Origin: an uncultured Verrucomicrobiota bacterium
GTDB taxonomy: Bacteria > Verrucomicrobiota > Verrucomicrobiia > Limisphaerales > UBA1096
Assembly (NCBI GenBank): GCA_913045395.1
Contig: CAJWPV010000018.1
Coordinates: forward strand, 1 to 10,640
Reading direction: 5' to 3'
DNA length: 10,640 bases
Shown: piece by piece, positions 1 through 6,034 of the stretch
Layout of the letters: each line of letters starts with the position of its first letter
How positions within the stretch are numbered: position 1 is the stretch's first letter
Program-made: the position numbers and the translations under genes
Notes under the pieces: model-generated
Database searches by the model: none
Told to the model about the DNA's origin: nothing
What the model saw: the letters and a program-made list of their open reading frames with translations, nothing else

Positions 1-666
1 ACACTCGCCACCAAGGGTGAAGCCGCCGCGATCCTGGCCACCGGCAATTCGCAGATTCAGTTCCTGAAAATGCTGGTCGAATTAGGCGGCATAGACTGGA
101 GCAACATGACGCTGTTCCATATGGACGAGTACCTCGGTGTTGACAAAAATCATTCGGCCTGTTTCCGACGCTATATGCGTGAGCGCGTGGAGAGCCAGGT
201 GAATCCGAAGGTGTTTCACTATCTTGGCGGTGACGCGCCGGAGCCGATCGCTGAGTGCGAACGCTACGAAGCCCTGCTCAAGGCACAACCGATCGACCTG
301 TGCTGCATGGGTGTCGGAGAAAACGGGCACATTGCATTCAACGATCCGCCGGTGGCCAATTTTGAAGATGAGCGCCTGGTGAAGATCGTGGAGTTGGATG
401 TCGCCTGCCGAATGCAACAGGTTAACGAAGGGCATTTCCCCGACCTTGAGGCGGTACCGAAATACGCACTGACGCTGACAGTGCCAGCACTGTGCTCGGC
501 GAAAAAAGTGGTGTGCGTGGCTCCAGAGGCGCGCAAGGCAGAAGCGGTCAAGGCAATGCTGGAAGGCCCGGTGAGCACAGACTGTCCAGCATCCTTTCTG
601 CGAACACAGAGCCAAGCCGGACTGTATGTGGATTCCGACTCCACCCGCTTGCTGGATAGTTTTTGA
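1..666 (+). CDS. nagB: Glucosamine-6-phosphate deaminase family protein (NagB-like), 5' end cut off by window
   Basis: Cytosolic enzyme family that converts glucosamine-6-phosphate to fructose-6-phosphate and ammonia in amino-sugar catabolism. The frame is open from base 1, so about 30 N-terminal residues are missing; 221 residues are visible, ending at TGA 664-666. The sequence shows the sugar-phosphate loop ILATGNSQ (residues 11-18), HMDEYLG (Asp42, equivalent to E. coli Asp72), the signature GENGHIAFNDPP (106-117), then VPKYALT and a C-terminal region typical of the family. In the signature the E. coli residues Asp141-His143-Glu148 read Asn108-His110-Asp115. His is kept, while the two acids are replaced conservatively. 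I recall this form from related bacterial proteins, so it is probably a subfamily trait, but exact substrate specificity is inferred. The gene stops 9 bp before the end of a convergent gene. A 6-phosphogluconolactonase-like relative is less likely because of the VPKYALT and HMDEY motifs. Confidence 0.88.
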   Translation, partial: TLATKGEAAAILATGNSQIQFLKMLVELGGIDWSNMTLFHMDEYLGVDKNHSACFRRYMRERVESQVNPKVFHYLGGDAPEPIAECERYEALLKAQPIDLCCMGVGENGHIAFNDPPVANFEDERLVKIVELDVACRMQQVNEGHFPDLEAVPKYALTLTVPALCSAKKVVCVAPEARKAEAVKAMLEGPVSTDCPASFLRTQSQAGLYVDSDSTRLLDSF

Positions 667-675
667 GCGGAAGGA

Positions 676-1578
676 TCACCCGCCGGGAGGAACCGGAGGA
701 AGTAGCGGACCCGGTGGGATGCCTGGTGGCCTTGGAGGCCCATCCATAGATGCATCCGCCGGCCGAGCATCATCCAGTTCCTGTTGAAACGGCAAAGGGG
801 GCATGGGGACACCCTTGCTTTCCGCCAGATCCTTTTGGTGGATCATTTCCAATGCTTGGACTGTCGAGTCCCCACCTTTCATAGGCGGTGGTGCTGGGTA
901 GGTACGCGCACGACTGGGAACGGCACGAGTTTGTCTCGATGTACTCAAGGGAGCGCGGGAACCGGTCTGAGTTGACGCTCCTCTCGTTGAACTTCCGCTG
1001 GACCGGGAACTGGTGGTTCCCGAACTCCTGCCACTACTGCTTGGCTTCGACCCGCTGGTTGAGCGTGATGAGGTGGATGATCTGGATTTGGACGACCTAG
1101 ATGGAGCCTTGGCCACGGCGGTCTTGTAGGTGTGCTCATCGTTCTTAAGACTCAATTCGATCGGACTCCCATCCTTGATCAAATTGACCGTACCCGACTT
1201 TGCATCAATTGAGGTTATCTCAATTGACCCCTGCTTGTCGCCCACCGGTATCTGAAGATACTTCGTTTCGGGTGGCTTAGCACTGGAATCAATCAGCGCG
1301 AGGCACGCTTTCTCCACACCTTTCAACCGATAAATCCCGGTGAACTTGAGGTCGAGGTTTTTGGGGGGTTCAGGCGGAGCGGCCCTTGAGGGCGCAGGGG
1401 TATCGGTCAGGTCAAATGCATTGCGCTTGATGATCGTAAGGAACGGATTCGCGCCGATCTTCGAATCCTTCGCAGCGAACAATCCACCGTGCAACAAGCC
1501 CAGCATCCCCAGTATCGGGATTATCCTGTAGATCGGGCCTTCTTTTTTTATCCGCGTCACGGTCGAATGAAACACCAT
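676..1578 (-). CDS. Orphan secreted or membrane-anchored protein with PilP/GspC-like domain and Ser/Arg-rich tail
   Basis: 300 residues from the chosen ATG at 1578. A basic N-terminus (RIKK) is followed by a hydrophobic segment (about residues 16-36) that is either a signal peptide or a single membrane anchor. Next comes NPFLTIIKRNAFDL and a Pro-rich linker (60-73). A compact beta domain (about 75-145, FTGIYRLKGVEKACLALID, then VGDKQGSIEITSID) has the pattern of the PilP / GspC homology region: a 'GI..' strand, a bound 'ALI' strand and 'VGD..G...V..I'. Residues about 158-229 are almost all Ser, Arg, Gly and Thr, and the C-terminus is Pro/Gly-rich. No other secretion or pilus gene is nearby, so a role in type II secretion or pili is only a guess from the domain. 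The start is uncertain: a GTG at 1629 would overlap ilvC, GTG 1560 and ATG within the hydrophobic segment are alternatives, and none has a clear ribosome site. It lies 31 bp after ilvC and may be read through from it. Confidence 0.72.
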   Translation of the reverse strand: MVFHSTVTRIKKEGPIYRIIPILGMLGLLHGGLFAAKDSKIGANPFLTIIKRNAFDLTDTPAPSRAAPPEPPKNLDLKFTGIYRLKGVEKACLALIDSSAKPPETKYLQIPVGDKQGSIEITSIDAKSGTVNLIKDGSPIELSLKNDEHTYKTAVAKAPSRSSKSRSSTSSRSTSGSKPSSSGRSSGTTSSRSSGSSTRGASTQTGSRAPLSTSRQTRAVPSRARTYPAPPPMKGGDSTVQALEMIHQKDLAESKGVPMPPLPFQQELDDARPADASMDGPPRPPGIPPGPLLPPVPPGG

Positions 1579-1580
1579 GG

Positions 1581-1598
1581 GGCACAAATGGTTGCGCC
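1581..1598 (-). other. Hairpin touching the start of the PilP/GspC-like gene
   Basis: On the minus strand GGCGCAA and TTGTGCC pair over 7 bp (one G-U) around the 4-base loop CCAT, ending 2 bases before the ATG at 1578. There is no T-run after it, so it is not a standard terminator. It lies in the short gap after ilvC, where a ribosome site would be, and could hold down translation of the downstream gene. It may equally be chance, or a sign that the true start is elsewhere. Confidence 0.3.
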
Positions 1599-1609
1599 TG
1601 GCCGGTTTA

Positions 1610-2635
1610 TTAATAGGCCGCCTGCGCACCCTTGACGGTGCGTTTCCGCATCCATGGCATCATGGAACGCAGACGGGTTCCCACTTTCTCGATGTTGTGC
1701 GTCTCGCCGGCTTTGAGCAGCTTGTTGTACTGTTTGTAGCCACCCTTGTATTCGCGAACCCATGCCTTGGCAAATTTTCCGTTTTGAATGTTCGTAAGCG
1801 CCTCCTTCATGCGCTTCTTCACGCTGGAGTCGATGATCTTCGGTCCCATCTTCACATCTCCCCACTTGGCCGTCTCCGAAATCGAGAAACGCATGCCGCT
1901 GATGCCGGCCTCGTTTATCAGGTCGACGATCAGTTTTAATTCGTGCAGGCACTCGAAGTAGGCCATCTCCGGTTGGTAACCGGCCTCGACCAGCACCTCG
2001 TAGCCGGCCTGGATCAGTGCGCTCGTTCCGCCGCAAAGCACGGTCTGCTCACCGAACAGGTCAGTCTCGGTTTCCTCCTTGAAGGTGGTCTGTATAACCC
2101 CGGCGCGTGTCCCGCCGATTCCCTTGGCCCAGGCGAGCGCGATCTTCTTGGCCTGACGGTCGGCATTTTGATAGATGGCAATGAGGCTGGGCACCCCCTT
2201 TCCCTCGACGTATTGGCGACGGACAATGTGACCCGGCCCCTTGGGTGCCACGAGGATCACGTTGATGTCCTTCGGCGGAACAACCGTCTTGAAGTGAACC
2301 GCGAAGCCGTGGGAAAAGAGCAGCGTCTTGCCCTTGGCCAGGTTCGGCTTGATGTCGTCCTTGTAAACACCGGATTGACGGGTGTCCGGCACAGCAACAA
2401 AAATGACATCCGCCCTCTTAACGGCCTCAGCATTGGAGTAAACCTTGAACCCCTTGCTCCTTGCCACCTTTGCTGACTTGCTTCCCTTGTAGAGACCGAC
2501 GATGACCTTCACGCCGCTTTCCTTAAGGTTGAGTGCATGAGCGTGGCCCTGCGAACCGAAGCCGAGCACGGCCATGGTCTTTCCCTTGAGGACTTTCAGA
2601 TCTGCGTCTTTATCGTGATATACTTTTGCTGCCAT
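1610..2635 (-). CDS. ilvC: Ketol-acid reductoisomerase, class I (NADP+)
   Basis: Second common step of branched-chain amino-acid synthesis: Mg2+-dependent alkyl migration and reduction of 2-acetolactate or 2-aceto-2-hydroxybutyrate, in the cytosol. At 341 residues it has normal class I length. The Rossmann motif [13 protein letters not shown] is at 25-37. The cofactor loop [15 protein letters not shown] (48-62) has Ser52 and Ser54 placed to hold the 2'-phosphate, so NADPH is predicted. SHGF contains catalytic His109. Metal ligands are Asp192 and Glu196 in ETDLFGEQ, with Glu228 and Glu232 in ECLHEL; all are present. The C-terminal knotted domain runs to about 330. The ATG at 2635 gives the standard [12 protein letters not shown] start; no strong Shine-Dalgarno is seen. 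Only 15 bp separate it from the end of ilvN, so the two are almost certainly one transcript. Confidence 0.97.
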   Translation of the reverse strand: MAAKVYHDKDADLKVLKGKTMAVLGFGSQGHAHALNLKESGVKVIVGLYKGSKSAKVARSKGFKVYSNAEAVKRADVIFVAVPDTRQSGVYKDDIKPNLAKGKTLLFSHGFAVHFKTVVPPKDINVILVAPKGPGHIVRRQYVEGKGVPSLIAIYQNADRQAKKIALAWAKGIGGTRAGVIQTTFKEETETDLFGEQTVLCGGTSALIQAGYEVLVEAGYQPEMAYFECLHELKLIVDLINEAGISGMRFSISETAKWGDVKMGPKIIDSSVKKRMKEALTNIQNGKFAKAWVREYKGGYKQYNKLLKAGETHNIEKVGTRLRSMMPWMRKRTVKGAQAAY

Positions 2636-2650
2636 GGTTTCAGATTAAAA

Positions 2651-3124
2651 TTATTTGCGGGCCAAGGCCACCTTGCCGGTTCGGGTCAGTTCCTGTACGC
2701 CAAAGGTCTCCATCAGCCCGAGAAATTTCTCCACCTTACTCTCGCTGCCCGTGATCTCGATAGTGACACTCGCTGGCTGCACATCCACAATCTTGGCGCG
2801 GAAAATATCGGTAACCTGCATCACCTCGGCACGGGACCGGGAGTCCACCCCCACGCGCACCAGTACCAGCTCGCGATCAACGTACTCACCGTCACGGAAA
2901 TCCTGCACCTCGATCGAGTCCACTAGCTTGTTCAACTGCTGGACAATCTGGTCAAGCGTCGCATCGTCGCCGCGGGTGACGATCGTCATGCGCGACATGC
3001 TAGGGTCATGTGTCGGCGCAACGTTGAGGGAATCAATATTGAATCCCCTACCACTGAACAACCCCGCGATGCGCGTCAGCACGCCGAACTTGTTCTGGAC
3101 CAGCACTGAAATTGTGTGTCGCAT
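2651..3124 (-). CDS. ilvN: Acetolactate synthase small (regulatory) subunit
   Basis: Regulatory subunit of acetohydroxyacid synthase. It activates the catalytic subunit IlvB/IlvI and passes on valine feedback inhibition, in the cytosol. The 157-residue length fits the short bacterial IlvH/IlvN form. The N-terminal ACT domain (about 3-75) contains QNKFGVL and the GLFSGRGFNIDSL motif (21-33), followed by VAPTHDPSMSRMTIV. The C-terminal ACT-like domain (about 83-157) contains DIFRAKIVDV and ends LTRTGKVALARK. The residues equivalent to E. coli IlvH Asn11, Gly14 and Asn29, which shape the valine site, are all kept, so valine sensitivity is predicted. The start MRHTISVLVQN aligns with the family start; a weak AAGGGAT lies about 9 bases upstream. 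ilvB, usually just upstream, is absent and must be elsewhere in the genome. Confidence 0.95.
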   Translation of the reverse strand: MRHTISVLVQNKFGVLTRIAGLFSGRGFNIDSLNVAPTHDPSMSRMTIVTRGDDATLDQIVQQLNKLVDSIEVQDFRDGEYVDRELVLVRVGVDSRSRAEVMQVTDIFRAKIVDVQPASVTIEITGSESKVEKFLGLMETFGVQELTRTGKVALARK

Positions 3125-3198
3125 GATTGCGTGATCCCTTGGGCAAATACAAACCCGCGCGCCAACCAGCCGCAGGAAGCCCGGAAAACCGGGTGGGG

Positions 3199-3227
3199 AA
3201 GCTAGGCCAATGGAAAAACGGGGTCAA
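3199..3227 (-). promoter_or_regulatory. Candidate sigma-70-type promoter for ilvN-ilvC
   Basis: Reading leftward, TTGACC (3227-3222, five of six matches to the -35 consensus) is followed after exactly 17 bases by TAGCTT (3204-3199, only three of six matches to the -10). The -35 box lies inside the second arm of the terminator hairpin at 3252-3214, so transcription for ilvN could restart just past it, giving a leader of about 70 bases. That leader also holds a small perfect hairpin, CCCGG-loop-CCGGG (3193-3180). The -10 is weak and the whole call is an inference. Confidence 0.25.
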
Positions 3228-3252
3228 TTCGTTTTTACAAAATCGACCCCGT
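3214..3252 (-). terminator. Rho-independent terminator between the fliD remnant and ilvN
   Basis: On the minus strand ACGGGGTCGATT pairs with AATTGACCCCGT (12 bp, one G-U) around an 11-base loop, and the second arm runs straight into TTTT and then CC. Read on the plus strand, the G-U position becomes an A-C mismatch and no T-run follows. Both facts point to a leftward terminator. It sits about 58 bases after the end of the broken fliD frame and 90 bases before ilvN. It could be the old terminator of the upstream gene or an attenuator of ilvN. A repetitive palindromic element is another possibility that this window alone cannot exclude. Confidence 0.6.
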
Positions 3253-3309
3253 CATCAGGCGCAGCTCCCAGCGCTAGGACGAAAACCGCTTGGCATAAGC
3301 GCCCTGCAC

Positions 3310-3621
3310 TTAACGAAGGGTTGTCCCAGTTTGCACCTGAGTTTCCGACTGGGCCTTCAATGCCTCCGTTCGGCGAAGCAACTGATCGTTGCTCCTACGA
3401 TCCATCCACATGCTCTCGTATAGAACCTGCTTGAGTGTCTTCGACTTGGGGTGAAGCCAAGGTAGTTCATTCTTCAGCAAACCCAAGATTCGGTTTTTCT
3501 CTTAAACTTCAAGTTGGTCACGCCTGGCGATACGCTGTGGAGCACGCTCGACATTGACCAGCTGGACCATGACTGATTTCCAGTCGAATCCTGATACCGA
3601 ACCTGATAAGGCCAATGCCAT
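3310..3621 (-). pseudogene. fliD: Remnant of flagellar filament cap protein FliD (N-terminal part, nonsense-disrupted)
   Basis: From ATG 3621 the frame reads 39 codons to a TAA at 3504-3502, then continues coding-like for 63 codons to TAA 3312-3310. The first part, with SGFDWKS (residues 9-16) and VMVQLVNVERAPQR (17-30), matches the start of FliD: 'LSGLxSGxDxxxLVxQLMxxERAP', then a coiled-coil segment. The second part continues that coiled coil (EKNRILGLLKNEL, then KSKTLKQVLYES), as expected for FliD residues about 40-70, with only the TAA codon between. After YES the likeness fades; a different frame may then carry on the FliD pattern. A normal FliD has several hundred residues and forms the pentameric cap at the tip of the flagellum, helping flagellin fold. 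This relic of about 100 codons cannot do that. I identified it from motif memory only. A sequencing error could explain one stop but not the missing C-terminal bulk. Confidence 0.68.
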
Positions 3622-3770
3622 AATTACACCATAAAATCTTCAAAAAACAGACTCTTACAGGCAACTAATGTGCCTAGCTCCATTTATCTTGCACAAAATT
3701 AATGATAACTCTTTCAAATTCATTGGCTTGGCCCGGGCTCCTGTGTCTGTAAAGTCGTGGCGGATTTGTA
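3622..3770. promoter_or_regulatory. AT-rich intergenic stretch, probable promoter region for the propeller gene
   Basis: About 150 bases, clearly richer in A/T than the flanking genes, between the divergent fliD remnant and the propeller gene. It holds the signals for the gene starting at 3771, but I cannot pick a convincing -35/-10 pair. TTGCAC (3690) and ATAAAAT (near 3631) are candidates without a good partner. GGCGG (3757-3763 region), about 7 bases before the ATG, is a weak ribosome site. I see no tRNA or coding frame in this stretch. Confidence 0.35.
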
Positions 3771-5387
3771 ATGGACTCAGTCAAAAAAACAACCAAACCA
3801 AAGCCAACACGCTGGTGGCCAGCCGTCATTATCGTAGTCGGATTCACCCTTACTTTGGGTTTAATTTGGTCTACCGGCTCCGAGGACCAGGCAAATCAGG
3901 TGATCATAATCCTCAGCGCTACCGCGCTTACCTCAATACTACTGTTGACATGGATGCTCTTTTTCTCCCGCTTACCCAAGCACACCCGGCTGCGCAATTT
4001 CGGCGGCTTGCTTGGCGTGATTGTCTTGTTTTGCGCCTGTTTCCGGTTCAGCCAGTTCAGCGGGAACATGATGCCGCTGTTCGAATGGCGATGGGGCAAG
4101 CACACCTTGCCAAGCGCTACTGGCAACGATGCCAATCTAAATGGCAACTCCTTAACCAAGCTATCGTTTCCGCAGTTCCTCGGGCCAAGCCGCGACTGTA
4201 AAGTGCCCGGCCCCGACCTGGCAACCGACTGGACCACGCAGTCACCCGAAAAACTTTGGCGGCAGCCGATCGGTCCAGCTTGGTCCGGTTTCGCGATCGA
4301 AGGCGGCCGTGCTGTTACCCAGGAACAGCGCGCTAAAAATGAGGCTGTTATTTGCTACGACCTGCAGACCGGTTCTGTGCTTTGGCAGCACACCGATGAT
4401 GGACACTACAAAACCGCTATCGCCGGTGAAGGCCCACGTGCCACGCCAACGATCCATGATACCAAGGTTTACACACTCGGCGCAGCCGGTATGTTGAACT
4501 GTCTAGAACTGGCAACCGGCAAGCCGGTTTGGCAGCGCAGCATCGTCAACGATGCCGGACTGAATCTTAATGAAACAATTGATCAAATTGGGATATTAGC
4601 TAATCGCAATAAAGCCAAAGAGTGGGGCTATAGCAGTTCACCCTTGATCGTGGACAACCTAGTCATCGTCAGTGCCGGCGGTGACAACGGAAAGTCCCTT
4701 GTATCGTACGACAGGATAACCGGCAAACCGGCTTGGTCCGATGGCGGCAGTCGTGCAGGATATAGTTCCCCCTGCATAGTCGAACTTCACGGCGATCCGC
4801 AAATTCTCATCTTCAACCAGGACGGCTTGGCCGCACATTCACCGGCAGATGGCTCGATTGTTTGGGAATTCGACTGGAGCGTTCCTTATCCACACGTCTC
4901 GGTGCCGCTCACTTTACCGAACAATAGAATTCTACTTAGTCTTGGCTACGGCAAAGGAAGCAAAATGCTTCAAGTTAATTTTAACGAGGGCAAATTTTCG
5001 GCAGTTGAACTTTGGAAGTCTAACCGAATGAAGGCCAAGTTCACTAATTTGATTTTCCACAAAGATCACGTCTTCGGACTTGATGATGGCATGTTTGCCT
5101 GCATCGACATCGAGCGCGGCCGTCGCAAGTGGAAGGAGGGCCGCTACGGACACGGGCAAATCCTGCTTCGCGGCAATCACATTCTCGTCATGGCGGAAAA
5201 CGGTGATGTCATCCTGCTCGAAGCCGATGCCGAACAACATGTCGAGCTGACCCGGTTCGCTGCGCTCGATGGCAAGACGTGGAACCCCCCCGCGCTTGCC
5301 GGCGAGTATCTGCTCGTGCGTAATCACCGAGAGGCCGCCTGCTACAAACTGCCCCTGGCCAAACCGGCCAAAGTCGCTGCACAATGA
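3771..5387 (+). CDS. Membrane-anchored PQQ-like beta-propeller repeat protein
   Basis: 538 residues. The N-terminus is basic (KKTTKPKPTR), followed by three predicted membrane helices (about 15-35, 43-65 and 77-93) with a positive loop RLPKHTRLR between the second and third. By the positive-inside rule, the rest should face the periplasm. From about residue 133 (FPQFLGPSRD, the usual entry of this family) comes a beta-propeller of the PQQ-like/quinoprotein type. Blade repeats end in the pattern 'D..TG...W': YDLQTGSVLWQ, LELATGKPVWQ, YDRITGKPAWS, SPADGSIVWE, IDIERGRRKWK. Such repeats occur in PQQ dehydrogenases and in scaffold proteins such as BamB. No dehydrogenase catalytic set or haem motif is evident, so enzymatic activity is not shown. 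The start at 3771 precedes the first helix and has a weak GGCGG. The stop overlaps the next ATG (ATGA), so translation of the molybdoenzyme is probably coupled. Confidence 0.85.
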   Translation: MDSVKKTTKPKPTRWWPAVIIVVGFTLTLGLIWSTGSEDQANQVIIILSATALTSILLLTWMLFFSRLPKHTRLRNFGGLLGVIVLFCACFRFSQFSGNMMPLFEWRWGKHTLPSATGNDANLNGNSLTKLSFPQFLGPSRDCKVPGPDLATDWTTQSPEKLWRQPIGPAWSGFAIEGGRAVTQEQRAKNEAVICYDLQTGSVLWQHTDDGHYKTAIAGEGPRATPTIHDTKVYTLGAAGMLNCLELATGKPVWQRSIVNDAGLNLNETIDQIGILANRNKAKEWGYSSSPLIVDNLVIVSAGGDNGKSLVSYDRITGKPAWSDGGSRAGYSSPCIVELHGDPQILIFNQDGLAAHSPADGSIVWEFDWSVPYPHVSVPLTLPNNRILLSLGYGKGSKMLQVNFNEGKFSAVELWKSNRMKAKFTNLIFHKDHVFGLDDGMFACIDIERGRRKWKEGRYGHGQILLRGNHILVMAENGDVILLEADAEQHVELTRFAALDGKTWNPPALAGEYLLVRNHREAACYKLPLAKPAKVAAQ

Positions 5388-6016
5388 AAGAAGATTATGT
5401 GCGGCGAAAAGAACGCTGGGCACAGAAGATGTCCGGAAGGGGACGCCCTGCCCGACCCAACGCCGGGCGCCTACCCCCCGGCCAGCACGAAGTGAGCAAC
5501 TTTCCAGTGCTCGACTTGGGCGTGCACCCCAAAATCCCTCTTGATGAGTGGACGCTGAAAATACACGGCCAAGTTGAGAACCCTCTGACTCTCGACTGGG
5601 AGCAGTTCATGGCGCTGCCGCAGTTTCGCGACGTGAGTGATTTTCACTGCGTCACGACCTGGAGCCAATTTGACATGGAGTTTTCCGGTGTCGCCTTCTT
5701 CACCCTGACCGATCTCGTCAAGCCGAAGCCAAGCGTGACGCATCTCTTCTTCATCGGATACGACGACTACACGACCAACACTACCCTCGACGCCTGCATG
5801 GATGACGACGTGATGATCGCCCACGCCTGGAACGGCCAGCCTTTACCCTTGGAGCATGGCGGCCCGGCACGCGTGATCATCCCCAAGCTTTACGCATGGA
5901 AAGGAGCCAAGTTCATCCGGGAGATCATCTTCCGCGACCACGATGAGTTGGGCTTCTGGGAGCAGCGCAAGTACTCGAACACCGCCAACCCGTTCACCGA
6001 AGACCGCTTCGCCTGA
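5384..6016 (+). CDS. Sulfite-oxidase-like molybdopterin-dependent oxidoreductase (short, soluble form)
   Basis: 210 residues of the oxidoreductase molybdopterin-binding family that includes sulfite oxidase and MsrP/YedY. The domain covers most of the protein, from VLDLGVHPKIPLDEWTLKI to the FWEQRKYSN region. DFHCVTTWS holds Cys89, the expected equatorial ligand of molybdenum, and HGGPARVIIPKLYAWKGAKF is the second family signature. The length fits the short 'sulfite oxidase-like oxidoreductase' branch, so the gene looks complete. There is no twin-arginine or Sec signal; the N-terminus is Arg/Lys-rich and hydrophilic, so the protein is predicted cytosolic, unlike MsrP. The substrate is unknown. 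ATG 5384 overlaps the preceding stop by ATGA with no separate ribosome site, which favours coupling to the propeller gene. No MsrQ-like haem membrane partner is present. It ends 18 bp before the convergent DUF1501 gene. Confidence 0.9.
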   Translation: MKEDYVRRKERWAQKMSGRGRPARPNAGRLPPGQHEVSNFPVLDLGVHPKIPLDEWTLKIHGQVENPLTLDWEQFMALPQFRDVSDFHCVTTWSQFDMEFSGVAFFTLTDLVKPKPSVTHLFFIGYDDYTTNTTLDACMDDDVMIAHAWNGQPLPLEHGGPARVIIPKLYAWKGAKFIREIIFRDHDELGFWEQRKYSNTANPFTEDRFA

Positions 6017-6034
6017 GTTTGACAGAGCGTTTGG

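Noticed and set aside
1082..1120. Possible short tandem repeats in the Ser/Arg-rich tail DNA (about 890-1110)
   Set aside because: The protein is repetitive in composition, but the codons vary and I see no true DNA repeat unit.
3384..3402. Inverted repeat GATCGT / ACGATC with 7-base loop
   Set aside because: Only 6 bp, lies inside the fliD remnant, no T-run; likely chance or a by-product of the codons there.
3127..3423. Plus-strand open frames upstream of ilvN (98 and 74 codons)
   Set aside because: They run through the terminator hairpin and antisense to the fliD remnant, with no motif and no ribosome site.
3668..4201. Plus-strand open frame overlapping the start of the propeller gene
   Set aside because: Out of frame with the membrane helices and propeller, which explain the same bases far better.
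5384..6016. Assignment as MsrP (methionine sulfoxide reductase catalytic subunit)
   Set aside because: No Tat signal, shorter than MsrP and no MsrQ partner; the short sulfite-oxidase-like branch fits better.
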